A stretch of DNA of 64,000 nucleotides from Paenibacillus sp. BIHB 4019. GTDB lineage: Bacteria; Bacillota; Bacilli; Paenibacillales; Paenibacillaceae. The stretch is taken from positions 6,434,501 through 6,498,500 of the forward strand of contig NZ_CP016808.1 of assembly GCF_002741035.1 (NCBI RefSeq). Reading direction: 5' to 3'. The notes under the pieces were generated by a model. The model ran no database searches and had not been told where the DNA came from. It saw only the letters and a program-made list of their open reading frames with translations. Within the stretch, counting starts at the first letter, position 1. The number at the start of each line of letters is the position of its first letter. A program made the translations under genes and the position numbers. Below, piece by piece: positions 49,877 through 59,823 of this stretch.

Positions 49877-52165
49877 TTATTGTAGATTTTTATATTTGCC
49901 TGGCGTAATCCCTTCATATTTCTTGAATACGCGAATGAAGGCGCTGCTGCTGGAGAAGCCTGCTTTAGACGAGGTCTCCTCTATGCTTGCTCCTTGCTGA
50001 AGCAGCAATTTCGCCTTTGAAGTGCGCGTTTGACTAATGAAGTCATGCAAGCCGAGCTCCATCTGCTCTTTAAATAATCGCGATACGTATTGCGGGGTAA
50101 TGCCAAATTCGGCCCCAATCATCGATACGCTAAGATTGATATCGTCATAGTTTTGCTCCACATACTCCGCCACCTGTTCTCCTATTCCCGTATTGGATAG
50201 CAAGGACAGCTTTTCATTGATTTTGTGGCACACCATTTGTAAAATTTGCAGCAGCTCCTGCCGGAATTCCCCCCTCGTTGTACAGGCGAGCAGACGTTTC
50301 ATCGGCCGCGATTCCTCCCATATTTGAGCCTGCTGCGCTTCAAGCGGAACGGATTTCATCATCGAGCTTGCCAAATCGATCATCGCACATTTGAGCATTT
50401 CAATAGAGGATTGGCTGCTGAACACTTGGTTCAAAATTTCGTCTACCTTCTCTGTCGCTTTTTCCAGATCCCCTGTCTTAATAATATTGATGAAAGCAAG
50501 CTCATCGTTGATCGACAAATAATATTCCGCTTCCAGCGGCTCAATATCGCCATACCAAATCGACACATTTTCTTCTGAAAATAATCGGTACTCTTGGGCT
50601 TCCAGCGCCTGCAAATAGGCATGGTGGATGCCAGCTACCCCAACCTCGTGCTCGCTCCCGGCCATCACAATTTGCAAGCGGTAGCGCTGATCGGTAAATT
50701 CCAGCGTTTTCACCAAAGCCTGCTCCATATCCTCTTTCCAGACGGAAATTCGCTCGGGATGAATGTTAATAACGGCAGCAAGCATGCCGTCCATATCGGT
50801 AAAGCTTAAGCTGTGAAACTCTTGTGCAACATCAAGCATAATATTCGTTACGATAAAATGGGATAAATTCATTGACGTCGCGCTTGCTTCGCCTGGCTGA
50901 ATATCGAACAGCAGCACGGCAAAATGCTCGGTGCTCCAATTCAAATGATAACGCCCCGCCGCCTCTTGGGCCGACAAGCCCTCCTCTGCCTGCCCTTTGA
51001 GCAGCCTCGTTAAGTAGTAGGCCTGAAGCACCCGAAGCTGCTTGTATTCGCGGCTGCTCATATCATCACGCTCGCGAATCGTCGCCAGCGCATTTTCCCT
51101 AATAAATGAAAACTCGTCCGCCCGCCACATGCTCCGCTCCTGCTTGGCGTAGGAGAATACATTGACCAGCTCGCGAACAGGATTATAATTTCGGCGCGCA
51201 ACATAATAAATGACAACCCCGCCAATTAAAAAACAGACCAGCAAGCCCAGCAAATTCAAATTGCGAATTTCCCTCGCTTTTTCCCAAAAGGTATCCGAAG
51301 GGAAAACGCTTACATACTTCCAGTCAGACGTATCCGAAGCGATAAAGGAAACCATATTTTCCGTTCCGGCAATGGTCAAAAAGGAGGAATCCGCTTCTTT
51401 ATTGTCCGTCTCCACAAAAGAGAAAATCGGCGGTCTTTCGATTTTATTATTTTGAAACATAATTTGGTTCGCTTGATCGACGATGTAAACATCGCCATTG
51501 TTGACCCAATCGACGTTGGCCAGCATTTTTTGAACGGTATTGCTATTTAAAGCGATGAATAAAACGGCTCGCGTAGTGTCCTTTTCCTTTATATTCGACA
51601 ATGGCTTAATTAATAAAACCGTATTTCCGACCCGTTTAAATTGGATAAAAGGCTTCAGCTTTCCCGACTGGATCATCGGCGTATCCAAAAGTTGCTGCCA
51701 TTCCTGCTGGCTGATGTTAAACGATTGACGATTCATCTCGTAAAATAACGCCGAATCCGTGTAGGTTTCATCTGTTAGAATGGTATCGAGCTTGCCGGAA
51801 TACAAATAGATCCCTTTGATAAAATTGTTGGCAGATTTGTATTTGCTCAGCTCCTGCTGTATTTTGAAAATTTGAAAGGACTCCTGCTGCGCGGAGTCTG
51901 GGTTCATATTCAGAAAAGAATTCACGTCATTATGAATAGACAATAGCATAGCCAGCTTTTCCGCTTGGTTAATTTCACTGTCGACCATATATTTAACCTG
52001 TTTGAGCATCGCACCACTCGCTCGCTGGATTTCATACTCTACTACTTTTTTCGTTTGGGTATAAACGACAGCGCTAACCGTCAAAGGAATGAGCATAATG
52101 ATCGCATAGGAAATGATCCACCTAAACGCAATGCTTTTGCTAAAAACAAACTTCTGCTGTTTCAT
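49877..52165 (-). CDS. membrane-bound AraC-type regulator, YtcQ/YesN-like
   Basis: A 762-residue regulator. Membrane helix 1 is WIISYAIIMLIPLTVSAVVY, then an extracellular sensor (about 40-285), helix 2 NLLGLLVCFLIGGVVIYYV, a long cytoplasmic middle part and a C-terminal AraC domain: LSVSMIGAEFGITPQYVSRLF and IEETSSKAGFSSSSAFIRVFKKYEGITPGKYK hold the two helix-turn-helix units. Such one-component regulators sense sugars outside and switch on the neighbouring lpl-type transporter. ATG at 52165 has GGAGG at 6 bases; the frame to 52279 would translate repeat copy F and is not used. Confidence 0.92.
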   Translation of the reverse strand: MKQQKFVFSKSIAFRWIISYAIIMLIPLTVSAVVYTQTKKVVEYEIQRASGAMLKQVKYMVDSEINQAEKLAMLLSIHNDVNSFLNMNPDSAQQESFQIFKIQQELSKYKSANNFIKGIYLYSGKLDTILTDETYTDSALFYEMNRQSFNISQQEWQQLLDTPMIQSGKLKPFIQFKRVGNTVLLIKPLSNIKEKDTTRAVLFIALNSNTVQKMLANVDWVNNGDVYIVDQANQIMFQNNKIERPPIFSFVETDNKEADSSFLTIAGTENMVSFIASDTSDWKYVSVFPSDTFWEKAREIRNLNLLGLLVCFLIGGVVIYYVARRNYNPVRELVNVFSYAKQERSMWRADEFSFIRENALATIRERDDMSSREYKQLRVLQAYYLTRLLKGQAEEGLSAQEAAGRYHLNWSTEHFAVLLFDIQPGEASATSMNLSHFIVTNIMLDVAQEFHSLSFTDMDGMLAAVINIHPERISVWKEDMEQALVKTLEFTDQRYRLQIVMAGSEHEVGVAGIHHAYLQALEAQEYRLFSEENVSIWYGDIEPLEAEYYLSINDELAFINIIKTGDLEKATEKVDEILNQVFSSQSSIEMLKCAMIDLASSMMKSVPLEAQQAQIWEESRPMKRLLACTTRGEFRQELLQILQMVCHKINEKLSLLSNTGIGEQVAEYVEQNYDDINLSVSMIGAEFGITPQYVSRLFKEQMELGLHDFISQTRTSKAKLLLQQGASIEETSSKAGFSSSSAFIRVFKKYEGITPGKYKNLQ

Positions 52166-52197
52166 ATTTTGCCTCCGCAGGTTGAACTCTCTTATTG

Positions 52198-52296
52198 CAA
52201 GCGTAAACGGCTTTCGCCATCCTCTGGCGGCAAAGCTAACGTTTCGCGAAGAAATAGAGAGAAAGGATAAAATAATCATATCCTTTCCTATATTTC
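52198..52296. repeat. dispersed two-hairpin repeat, copy F
   Basis: CAAGCGTAAACGGCTTTCGCC, TCCTCTGGCGGCAAAGCTAAC, GTTTCGCGAAGAAATAG, then GAAAGGATA/TATCCTTTC. Tandem with copy G, in the 5' region of the membrane AraC regulator. Confidence 0.85.
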
Positions 52297-52396
52297 AAGC
52301 GTAAACGGCTTTCGCCACCCTCTGGCGGCTAAGCTACCGTTTCGCGTTGAAATATAGAGAAAGGATGAGAAAATCACATCCTTTCTCTATATTTTA
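52297..52396. repeat. dispersed two-hairpin repeat, copy G
   Basis: AAGCGTAAACGGCTTTCGCC, CCTCTGGCGGCTAAGCTACC, GTTTCGCGTTGAAATATAG, then the perfect stem AAATATAGAGAAAGGAT/ATCCTTTCTCTATATTT. Together with the flanking TATATTTCAAG the first part forms a nearly complete long palindrome. Confidence 0.85.
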
Positions 52397-52480
52397 AAAA
52401 ACCTGCTCTGCCCTAATAGGAACTTCATGAAGTCCCCTTAGCAGCAAAGCAGTATTTGAGATCGCTACCTAATGATTGTG

Positions 52481-53269
52481 TTAGAACACTTGGAATACAG
52501 GGGCATCTGCCAAAAAATAAACCGGAAGCTTCGGATACTTCTCCGCTAGCATTTCAGCTAAATATTCCATCCCCGGCTCTTCGCTCTCGGCATGGCCAAG
52601 CATAATGAGCGCTTTGCTGTGCCCTTGGTGCAGCGCATCCCTTATATATTCTGGCGTTTCCCATTCCGGTCCTTCGCCAGCTATAATCAAATCCACATTT
52701 TGTTGCTGGAGCAATGGAATCGCTGAGCTTCCGCCGCCTCTATATCCTACCAGAACACCTACGCGTTTGCACAGCATCGTGGGTTCACCTGCTGCCCGCA
52801 CATAGGGAATGTTCAGCTTGCTTTTCAAATAATCAGCCACTTCGGCGAGCTGCATAGCGGGTATATCTACAATTGCCTCAGCTCGCTGCGTTTCGGCTGC
52901 CATCCAACCGAGCTTGCGCAGCAAACCGGTCAAGACAATGTCCGGCTGGTAGCTATGCATATAATCATGGAAGCGAAAAATGCCGACACCTGTTTTTTCA
53001 ATGAAAGCCGCTTTGGCCTCAACAACAGCGTCGTTGCGCAGCCAATCTCCAGCCTCATGGTGGCTATAAAAAAAGCCCTCGTGCGATACAATTAAATTGG
53101 CGCCCAAAGCATATGCCTGCTCAATAATAGAATGGGTAGCCGAAAAGGCTGTAACGATGCCTGTCACTACGGTACGCTCGTGCCCAAAGCTCAATTGATC
53201 CACGGTTGGAGCAGCCACATCTATGCCTGCTTTCAAATCCTTTATCACTTGGCCAATGGTGATGTTCAT
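52481..53269 (-). CDS. Nif3-like dinuclear metal centre protein
   Basis: A 262-residue protein of the Nif3/YqfO family without the inserted PII-like domain. Metal-site motifs are LIVSHEGFFYSHHEAGDW (about 60-77), FRFHDYMHSY, and LIMLGHAESEEPGMEYLAE near the C-terminus; IIAGEGPEWETPEY marks another conserved loop. Family function is debated (GTP cyclohydrolase-like or metal-dependent hydrolase). Its site in a sugar operon, next to a dehydrogenase, suggests a clustered special paralogue rather than the housekeeping copy. ATG at 53269 has AAAGGTGG at 5 bases; 53278 is an alternative. Confidence 0.88.
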   Translation of the reverse strand: MNITIGQVIKDLKAGIDVAAPTVDQLSFGHERTVVTGIVTAFSATHSIIEQAYALGANLIVSHEGFFYSHHEAGDWLRNDAVVEAKAAFIEKTGVGIFRFHDYMHSYQPDIVLTGLLRKLGWMAAETQRAEAIVDIPAMQLAEVADYLKSKLNIPYVRAAGEPTMLCKRVGVLVGYRGGGSSAIPLLQQQNVDLIIAGEGPEWETPEYIRDALHQGHSKALIMLGHAESEEPGMEYLAEMLAEKYPKLPVYFLADAPVFQVF

Positions 53270-53314
53270 CGCAGCCACCTTTCAAGCTGACCATCCGACA
53301 GCAGCACCAGCAGC

Positions 53315-54403
53315 TTACTCATTCGGATAAACGACGACCTTCAAGCTGCCGCTCTTATTATGAATAGCCCGTTCTAGTGCCTCCTGCGTCTTGGCCAGCG
53401 GATAACGGTCGGTAATGAGAAAGCCCGCATCTATGGAATCGGATGATAAAAAGGATATGCCGCTAGGATAGGTATTAGCATAGCGGAAAATACCGTACAA
53501 ATCAATTTCATTGTCCGCGATAAAGGTAATGCTCAGCGGCGTTTCATCCTGCGGAGGCAGTCCGACGATCGCAAGCCTCCCTCCCCGGCGCAGCGAATAT
53601 AATGCTGAACGAAGCGCATGGGGATTGCCGGCTGTTTCCCAAGCCACATCCACTCCTTTGCCTCCGGTCAGACTCTTCACGACGCTGGCCGGGTCCTCGT
53701 TCTTGGCATGAATGGCATGGGTAGCTCCCATCTTCAAAGCGGCTTCCAAGCGGATTTCTTCCATATCGCTCACAAATATTTGTGCGGCTCCGAAAGCTTT
53801 TGCCGCGGCAACCGCCATGAGCCCTACCGGACCCATGCCCATAATCGCTACCGTATCTCCGGGCTGCAGCTTGCTTCTTCTCGCCGCGTGAATGCCCACC
53901 GAAAACGGCTCGTTAAGCGCAGCCTCCTCATAAGACAATTGGTCGGGAATCGGAAACACCATATCCTCCCGAACTGCCAAATATTGCACGAAAGCGCCGT
54001 CTATCGGCGGAGTTGCCAGAAAGCTCACGTCAAGGCAAAGGTTATAGCGCCCTTCCTTGCAAGCGCTGCAATGGCCGCACGTCGTCCCTGGCTCTATAGC
54101 GACCCGTGTACCTACCGTGACGGAGCTCACCTTTTTCCCGACAGCTGCTATCATTCCTGCACATTCATGTCCGAGAATAAGCGGCTTTTCTACGATAAAG
54201 CGGCCAATTCGTCCATGCTCATAATAATGCAGATCCGAGCCGCAAATGCCGACAGCCATCACCTTGACTAACACTTCTCTGTCCCCAATTGAAGGGATTG
54301 GCAGCTCTTGCAAAACAATTGCACCCGGCTCCGTCATAACGGCCGCTTTCATCGTTTGAGGCAGCTGCTCTCGTTCTAATCCTGCTACACTCTGCTCATT
54401 CAT
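53315..54403 (-). CDS. zinc-dependent sorbitol/xylitol-type dehydrogenase
   Basis: A 362-residue medium-chain dehydrogenase. Catalytic zinc ligands are in GICGSDLHYYEHG and LILGHECAGMI, and the structural zinc is held by four Cys in TTCGHCSACKEGRYNLC. NAD binding is by VAIMGMGPVGLMAV with DMEEIRLEAAL behind it, whose Asp favours NAD. It resembles sorbitol and xylitol dehydrogenases. It lies between the Nif3-like and the GH67 genes, so oxidation of a pentitol or uronate-derived alcohol is plausible. ATG at 54403 has AAGGAGA at 8 bases. Confidence 0.9.
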   Translation of the reverse strand: MNEQSVAGLEREQLPQTMKAAVMTEPGAIVLQELPIPSIGDREVLVKVMAVGICGSDLHYYEHGRIGRFIVEKPLILGHECAGMIAAVGKKVSSVTVGTRVAIEPGTTCGHCSACKEGRYNLCLDVSFLATPPIDGAFVQYLAVREDMVFPIPDQLSYEEAALNEPFSVGIHAARRSKLQPGDTVAIMGMGPVGLMAVAAAKAFGAAQIFVSDMEEIRLEAALKMGATHAIHAKNEDPASVVKSLTGGKGVDVAWETAGNPHALRSALYSLRRGGRLAIVGLPPQDETPLSITFIADNEIDLYGIFRYANTYPSGISFLSSDSIDAGFLITDRYPLAKTQEALERAIHNKSGSLKVVVYPNE

Positions 54404-54435
54404 TTGAAAGTCTCCTTCACAGTCGAACATGTAAG

Positions 54436-56517
54436 TTAATAGATTTTGCGGTGGTGCTTATCTTCTATCCCGCTTTTGCGCAAGAAGTACGTATTGATTT
54501 GATCACGCCACTCTTCTGCATGCCGAGCCTGCTCCCTCAAACGCTCTTCAACCTGCGTATACAGCCCTTCCTTCATTCGTCCCTGCAGGGAGCTCCAAGC
54601 TGTCAGCATTTGCGCCGCCTGCTCCACCCCTTCAAAGTGAGTATCATATATATGCTGAATGACGGTTTTACCAGAATGAAGCACATGGGTATACGGGACA
54701 TGATGGAAGAACAGCAGCAGCTCATCCGGGCAATGCTCCAGTGAATTATAGATTTCGGCATTCGCGCCCATATATTGCGCGCTGTAGCCGGTTCCGGTCT
54801 GCACCGTGCGGTCAACGCCTAATCCTTTGTTGTCTGCAAAATGATACGTTCCCCATGGCGAATATTCATATCCATCGACATTAGGACCATAATGATGGTT
54901 TGGATTGACCATCCAGCCTATGCCGAGCGGTGCCGTATATGACTCATAAATGCTCCACGAATCCATTAGCAGTCCGCTAACGATATCATGAACGGCGGTA
55001 TCCAAACTTAGGGCCAGCTGTATCCACTCACTCGCTATTTGCTCCGCCGTTAAATCCGGGTTCCATGCCAGCCTGCCATAGCCGTATAAATTAGCTTGAG
55101 CCAGCAAATGCCCGCTCCAGTTTGAGTCTGCTCCTACATTAGTGACAGCTGCCATCCCGTTTATCCGGTTGCCCCATGTGGAGCCGTCGACAATACGCTT
55201 GACTGGAGCCTGTTCGCCGCCCGCATACGTATTGAACTCCAATATTTCCTTCCATTGCGGGACGAGGTAGCACAGATGCCGCTGCTGCCCTGTATACTCC
55301 TGCGTAATTTGAAATTCAATCAGCTGGTTGGTGTGCTCAAGCGCGCCAAAGAGCGGAGATACAGGCTCTCTAGCTTGAAAATCAAGCGGTCCATTTTTAA
55401 TTTGCAGCACAACATTATCGTTGAATCTGCCATCCAGCGGTTTAAAGTGGTCATACGCCGCCCGCGCACGATCGGTCGTACGGTCACGCCAATCCTGCTT
55501 GCAATTGTAAACGAAGCAGCGCCATATCACGATGCCGCCATGCGGCTCCAGCGCCTGCGCCAGCATATTGGCTCCCTCTGCATGGTCGCGCTCATACGTA
55601 AAGGGACCCGGACGATTTTCAGAGTCGGCTTTGACCAGAAAACCGCCAAAATCCGGAATGGCTGCGTAAATTTCCGAAGCTTTGCTGTTCCACCAAGCTT
55701 GCACACTCTGATCAAGCGGATCAGCCGTCGCAAGCCCGCCGATCTGAATCGGACTCGCGAAATTGATGCTGAGGTACAAGCGAATGCCATAAATCCGGAA
55801 AATATCGGCTAGCTTCGCTACTTGCGGCAAATAGGTTGGCGTAATAAACAGCGTCTCCTCCTGATGAACATTAACGTTGTTAATCGCTATCGCATTAATG
55901 CCGACCGAAGCCATCATTCTGGCGTAATCGCGCAGCCGCTCCTGATCCTCGGTAAAACGGTTATTTTCATACAAAAAAGAGTTCCCGGCATAGCCGCGCT
56001 CAATGCTGCCATCGAAATTATCCCAGTGATTAATCATTCTCAATCCATTTGTCGGAGTGCTGGCAATATCAAGCTCATTAATTGAAGCGCCCGTGCCTAT
56101 GAGCCTCAGCAAATGAAACACGCCATAAAGCACGCCTGCCGGCGAGGCGGCGCCGATTGCTAGACAGGAATCAGCATGGCTCGTGCGGATGACATACCCT
56201 TCCGCGCCTGCGGCCTGAATATCTTTTTCGCTAATTAAGCTTTGATAGCGCACCTGTAAGGATTCGAACGTTCCCAGCGCGATATGACGCTGCTCCTGAT
56301 TGGGAGCCGTCGACACAGAATGGCCCAGCATCGCTTCCAGACCAAGCTTTAGCTCAGCCGCCGCAGCATGAATCGTCTCCTGTGCTTCCAAGGAAACGAT
56401 TGCGCCGCCCCATTGCTTATATTGCTCCAATTGGGTACCAGGCAGCGCTCTATTATAGCTCAGCCAAGCATGATAGCCGCTTTCCGCTGGTTTAGGTTTC
56501 CTCGCAGTTTCATTCAT
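54436..56517 (-). CDS. aguA: GH67 alpha-glucuronidase
   Basis: A 693-residue intracellular enzyme without signal peptide that removes 4-O-methylglucuronate or glucuronate from the non-reducing end of aldouronates. GH67 landmarks are [19 protein letters not shown] (about 160-178), [47 protein letters not shown] and [15 protein letters not shown]. Length fits AguA of Geobacillus and Paenibacillus (about 680-690). ATG at 56517 with GAGGTG at 9 bases; a GTG at 56529 is possible. It sits 24 bases after the GH52 gene and is co-transcribed. Confidence 0.95.
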   Translation of the reverse strand: MNETARKPKPAESGYHAWLSYNRALPGTQLEQYKQWGGAIVSLEAQETIHAAAAELKLGLEAMLGHSVSTAPNQEQRHIALGTFESLQVRYQSLISEKDIQAAGAEGYVIRTSHADSCLAIGAASPAGVLYGVFHLLRLIGTGASINELDIASTPTNGLRMINHWDNFDGSIERGYAGNSFLYENNRFTEDQERLRDYARMMASVGINAIAINNVNVHQEETLFITPTYLPQVAKLADIFRIYGIRLYLSINFASPIQIGGLATADPLDQSVQAWWNSKASEIYAAIPDFGGFLVKADSENRPGPFTYERDHAEGANMLAQALEPHGGIVIWRCFVYNCKQDWRDRTTDRARAAYDHFKPLDGRFNDNVVLQIKNGPLDFQAREPVSPLFGALEHTNQLIEFQITQEYTGQQRHLCYLVPQWKEILEFNTYAGGEQAPVKRIVDGSTWGNRINGMAAVTNVGADSNWSGHLLAQANLYGYGRLAWNPDLTAEQIASEWIQLALSLDTAVHDIVSGLLMDSWSIYESYTAPLGIGWMVNPNHHYGPNVDGYEYSPWGTYHFADNKGLGVDRTVQTGTGYSAQYMGANAEIYNSLEHCPDELLLFFHHVPYTHVLHSGKTVIQHIYDTHFEGVEQAAQMLTAWSSLQGRMKEGLYTQVEERLREQARHAEEWRDQINTYFLRKSGIEDKHHRKIY

Positions 56518-56553
56518 CCTTTGTTGCACCTCATCCTATGGTTTGAATTTGTA

Positions 56554-58707
56554 TTAGCTGCTTTTGACAAGCGAATGGTCAGCCGAATTCTCATATAGCC
56601 ACAAAATAGCGGTTACGCCGCGAGGGTAATATTTGCTGCCAACGATTTGGCCTGACAACACCTGATCGCTCCAGCACCAATACGAAAGCTCGGGATGCAG
56701 CAGCCAAGCGACATGAGCCGAATCGGCAAGCTTTCCGCTCTCCTCCCACGGCATTTTCATAATTTCTCTGGCAATAAATTGGCATAAATAAATTTTGCTA
56801 AGCCATGAATTGTTGCTGGTCGAAGATAATTTCCACGCGCCATCCTCAAACAAGCATACGCCAGGCACAAGCACGGTTGTCAGGTGACGGTGAAGACTGC
56901 TCAAATAATCGGCAAATCTGCCGTTCGGATCAAGGGCCTCCTTGCAGCCGGTAAATAGCGGGAATACAAGCCCTTCAATCGCAGGAATGATGCGCGAGTC
57001 ATTGTTTTCACCAATAATAGCAGGAATATAACCATCCTCTGTCAACGCAGCTGTAATGGACGCCGCACATTTATCTGCTTGCCCGCCAGCCTCTTCCGAC
57101 AATTCTGGCAAGCCTTCGGCTTGGAACAGGCGCTCCAGCGCCACGTAAGCGGCCCAGCATTTTCCAGCCATATAAATATTGTTGCGGGACTGGCCCAAAG
57201 AGGCATCCAAGCTGTCATAGGTGGAAATTTCAGCGCCTCCCTGCGTACGCGTGCTGTCCAGTGCCATAAGGCCGCTGCGCAGCTCCTTTACAGGATGATC
57301 CCGGTTCAGCATGCTCTCAAAGCAGGAGCGAATGACGGGCAGCATATTGGCTGTAAATTCCGCATCCTTCGTTTGCTCAATATATACAAGCGCCGTACAG
57401 AGCCAATTGACCAGCTCTTCATGGGACATATAAGAGAAGCAGTCGTCCAGCCCCGCCAGCTCATAGGCCGAATATTGCGGACGGGAAAAAACATTCGCCA
57501 CCCCGACATCATGGGTAAATGTTATACCGCCGGGATATAGCTCCTGCCCGCCAGGAAACGTAACCTGATCGTTATAGCTGTACCTGTCTACGAACAACTC
57601 CAATTCGTTTCTTACCGTCCACGGATTCATAATCAATTCAAAGAACAGCTGATCCACCGTCAAATCCAGCGTGTTCATCATCCGATATTCGCCTTCATTG
57701 ACGATCCATAGCGCTTTGCCATCATAGTCCAGCATTTGGGTGCTTCCGTAATAGCTGTGAATAGCGTGCGAGAGCATAAATTTTTGATCGTTCGAAAGCT
57801 TGGAATCATTAATCCATTGATCCGCCTGCTGGCAAGACTCAGCAAGCTCCTGAAAATGCTGCAAAGCGTACGCAGCGACGCTGTCGATATTTTTAAAATA
57901 ACGGGTATACGCATAGGAGGCTTCAATGCCAGTTGTGACAATCCCATCGCGATAGAAGCAAATCGCAAACTTGTACGTGCGCATCTCGCCCGGCGGTACC
58001 TCCATTAAGATGGCTCCTGTTCCGCCCAAGCCAAAAGCATAGTTATGCTCGTATTGCTCATCCAAAATTTTCTCCATTGTAAATCCCAGCGCACTTTGAA
58101 CATCATCCGTATCGCAAGCGATAGCCGTCAAGCGGCCTTGCCCGATGCCTGCAAACTGCCCTCCGCTCGTATCGCCCAGCCTGCGCATCGCACTGTAGGG
58201 ATCGCTGCCCTCATAGCCAAAAAAACCTCTTCTAGCCGTGGACCCGTTGCTATTGTCCAGCGTCAATTCGGCAAAAACAGCCGGAACGATCGCCTGCTTC
58301 ATCTCCTCTGGGCTCGCTGCTGCCGGATCTGGCACGGAGCGGACGGGCGAATAAATACGCAGCGTTACGTCACCCGCCTGCCACGTATCTGTGCCTGCGC
58401 CCAGCGTTCGCGATATTTGTTCGTCGTTAAACGCTTTCAATTTTGCCGTCGCCTGCTGATCCTTATCGCTTGAATCGGCTTTTTCCACATCATATCTGGA
58501 GCTGTCGTCAGCAGCCGTTTCAAAAAACGGGAACGCCTCATAAATGCTGCCATTTAAAGCTTGCATGCCGATATAAATGTTTTGATCGGCTGGCTTCCCT
58601 AATTCGGAAGCAAGTCCGCCCTTCTTTCCTTTGAAGCCCAAGGTAAAGCTCGAAAAAGCTCCGATTGGCGAGTGCTGCACATTATAAAATTGATTTGGAT
58701 TAGCCAA
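56554..58707 (-). CDS. GH52 beta-xylosidase
   Basis: A 717-residue intracellular enzyme of family GH52, which holds retaining beta-xylosidases. The start NQFYNVQHSPIGAFSSFTLGF is diagnostic for the family; IWIVNEGEYRMMNTLDLTVDQ (the VNEGEY Glu is the likely nucleophile) and ALDSTRTQGGAEISTYDSLD (with the acid Asp) are further family segments. It hydrolyses xylo-oligosaccharides freed of glucuronate by GH67. TTG start with GGAAGGGG 7 bases upstream. It is the first gene of the minus-strand unit and has a cre-like site in its promoter region. Confidence 0.94.
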   Translation of the reverse strand: MANPNQFYNVQHSPIGAFSSFTLGFKGKKGGLASELGKPADQNIYIGMQALNGSIYEAFPFFETAADDSSRYDVEKADSSDKDQQATAKLKAFNDEQISRTLGAGTDTWQAGDVTLRIYSPVRSVPDPAAASPEEMKQAIVPAVFAELTLDNSNGSTARRGFFGYEGSDPYSAMRRLGDTSGGQFAGIGQGRLTAIACDTDDVQSALGFTMEKILDEQYEHNYAFGLGGTGAILMEVPPGEMRTYKFAICFYRDGIVTTGIEASYAYTRYFKNIDSVAAYALQHFQELAESCQQADQWINDSKLSNDQKFMLSHAIHSYYGSTQMLDYDGKALWIVNEGEYRMMNTLDLTVDQLFFELIMNPWTVRNELELFVDRYSYNDQVTFPGGQELYPGGITFTHDVGVANVFSRPQYSAYELAGLDDCFSYMSHEELVNWLCTALVYIEQTKDAEFTANMLPVIRSCFESMLNRDHPVKELRSGLMALDSTRTQGGAEISTYDSLDASLGQSRNNIYMAGKCWAAYVALERLFQAEGLPELSEEAGGQADKCAASITAALTEDGYIPAIIGENNDSRIIPAIEGLVFPLFTGCKEALDPNGRFADYLSSLHRHLTTVLVPGVCLFEDGAWKLSSTSNNSWLSKIYLCQFIAREIMKMPWEESGKLADSAHVAWLLHPELSYWCWSDQVLSGQIVGSKYYPRGVTAILWLYENSADHSLVKSS

Positions 58708-58742
58708 TGTTAAACCCCTTCCTGACCGTTAATAAAATAGCA

Positions 58743-58756
58743 ATTAAGCGTTTGCA
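58743..58756 (-). promoter_or_regulatory. candidate cre site before the GH52 gene
   Basis: On the minus strand TGCAAACGCTTAAT, matching 11 of 14 positions of the CcpA consensus TGWAANCGNTNWCA, 36 bases upstream of the TTG start. CcpA is encoded in this window. Confidence 0.4.
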
Positions 58757-58899
58757 TGAATTATTTTTATCCTAGCACGTCAGGTTAAGCGGAAGCCATT
58801 GTCAAATCGAGCAATTATTTACCCAAATCGGGCTGAGTACGTTATACTCGTAGTTAAGCACGGTGTGAAAATTCGCGAGGAATGGAACGGAGGTGCTGC

Positions 58900-59823
58900 A
58901 TGATGGCAGCCACTTTTATACCGCCTATACTTGGACAATGCATTAGCGAAGCTATTGTTCCTGACGTCAAAACAACAATCAACCTGTTTGGCATGCATTT
59001 GCGCAAAGTGAATGGACAATGGGATTATCCGGTGCATACCCATCCCCAATATGAGATCAATTATGTGCTTGAGGGCGAGCAATTGTTTATCGTTAATGAC
59101 CGTCATTATATTCAAAAGGCCGGGGCCCTCATGTTCCTTCAGCCAGGAGCCGCTCATGCCAGTAAAAGTGGTAACGGCGAGCCGTTTACTTATTTTTGCC
59201 TGCATTTTGATATCGATGACCACATGTTTTTATCCTTATTAAGTCGCCTCGACTCTGTTCTATTTGACACGGACAGCAATGTCGTCCAGCAATTAAGGCC
59301 AGCGCTCAATAAAGTCATCGAAATGTCGAGCCAGCTTGCTGAACATTCCGCTGCCAAGCTTACGGAACGGATGCGCCTCCAATCCGCTGTTTTTGAGCTG
59401 TTCGGACAGCTCTGGGAAGCCCTTTCTGCGGAGGCAGACCTCCATTCAGCCATCTCCTATGAGAAAGTCCAGCTGGCGCATCAAATACGCGAAAAGCTGC
59501 AGGGACTCATTTACCAGCAATTCAAGCAGAATGCCGCTCTACTAGACCAGCATTACGGCATTGACGACATTGCAGCCGAGCTTGGCATCAGTGTCTCCCA
59601 CTGCAATCGGGTGTTTCGGCAGGTTTTTGAACTATCGCCGCGCGTGTTTCTCTCCAAGGAGATGCTGCATGAGGCGAAGGTGCTGCTTCACGATCCCCAG
59701 ATGTCAATCAGCCAAATTTCCGCGATTCTCGGCTATCGCGACATTTCGCATTTTAGCCGGCAGTTCAAGCGCTGGCATGGCGCTTCGCCGAGTGAATACC
59801 GTCGGGGGAATAAAGAGAGATGA
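58900..59823 (+). CDS. AraC-family regulator with cupin domain
   Basis: A 307-residue regulator. The N-terminal cupin-type sensor shows VHTHPQYEINYVLEGEQLFIV and GAHASKSGNGEPFTYFCLHF-like strands; the C-terminal AraC domain is DIAAELGISVSHCNRVFRQVF and ISQISAILGYRDISHFSRQFKRWHGASPSEYR. ATG at 58900 has GGAGG at 6 bases. It is divergent from GH52-GH67 and probably controls that unit in response to a sugar, while the membrane regulator at 49.9-52.2 kb controls the transporter. Confidence 0.92.
   Translation: MMAATFIPPILGQCISEAIVPDVKTTINLFGMHLRKVNGQWDYPVHTHPQYEINYVLEGEQLFIVNDRHYIQKAGALMFLQPGAAHASKSGNGEPFTYFCLHFDIDDHMFLSLLSRLDSVLFDTDSNVVQQLRPALNKVIEMSSQLAEHSAAKLTERMRLQSAVFELFGQLWEALSAEADLHSAISYEKVQLAHQIREKLQGLIYQQFKQNAALLDQHYGIDDIAAELGISVSHCNRVFRQVFELSPRVFLSKEMLHEAKVLLHDPQMSISQISAILGYRDISHFSRQFKRWHGASPSEYRRGNKER

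Noticed and set aside
52166..52279. 38-residue N-terminal extension of the membrane AraC regulator
   Set aside because: It would translate a dispersed repeat copy; the ATG at 52165 has a perfectly placed GGAGG and begins right before the first membrane helix.
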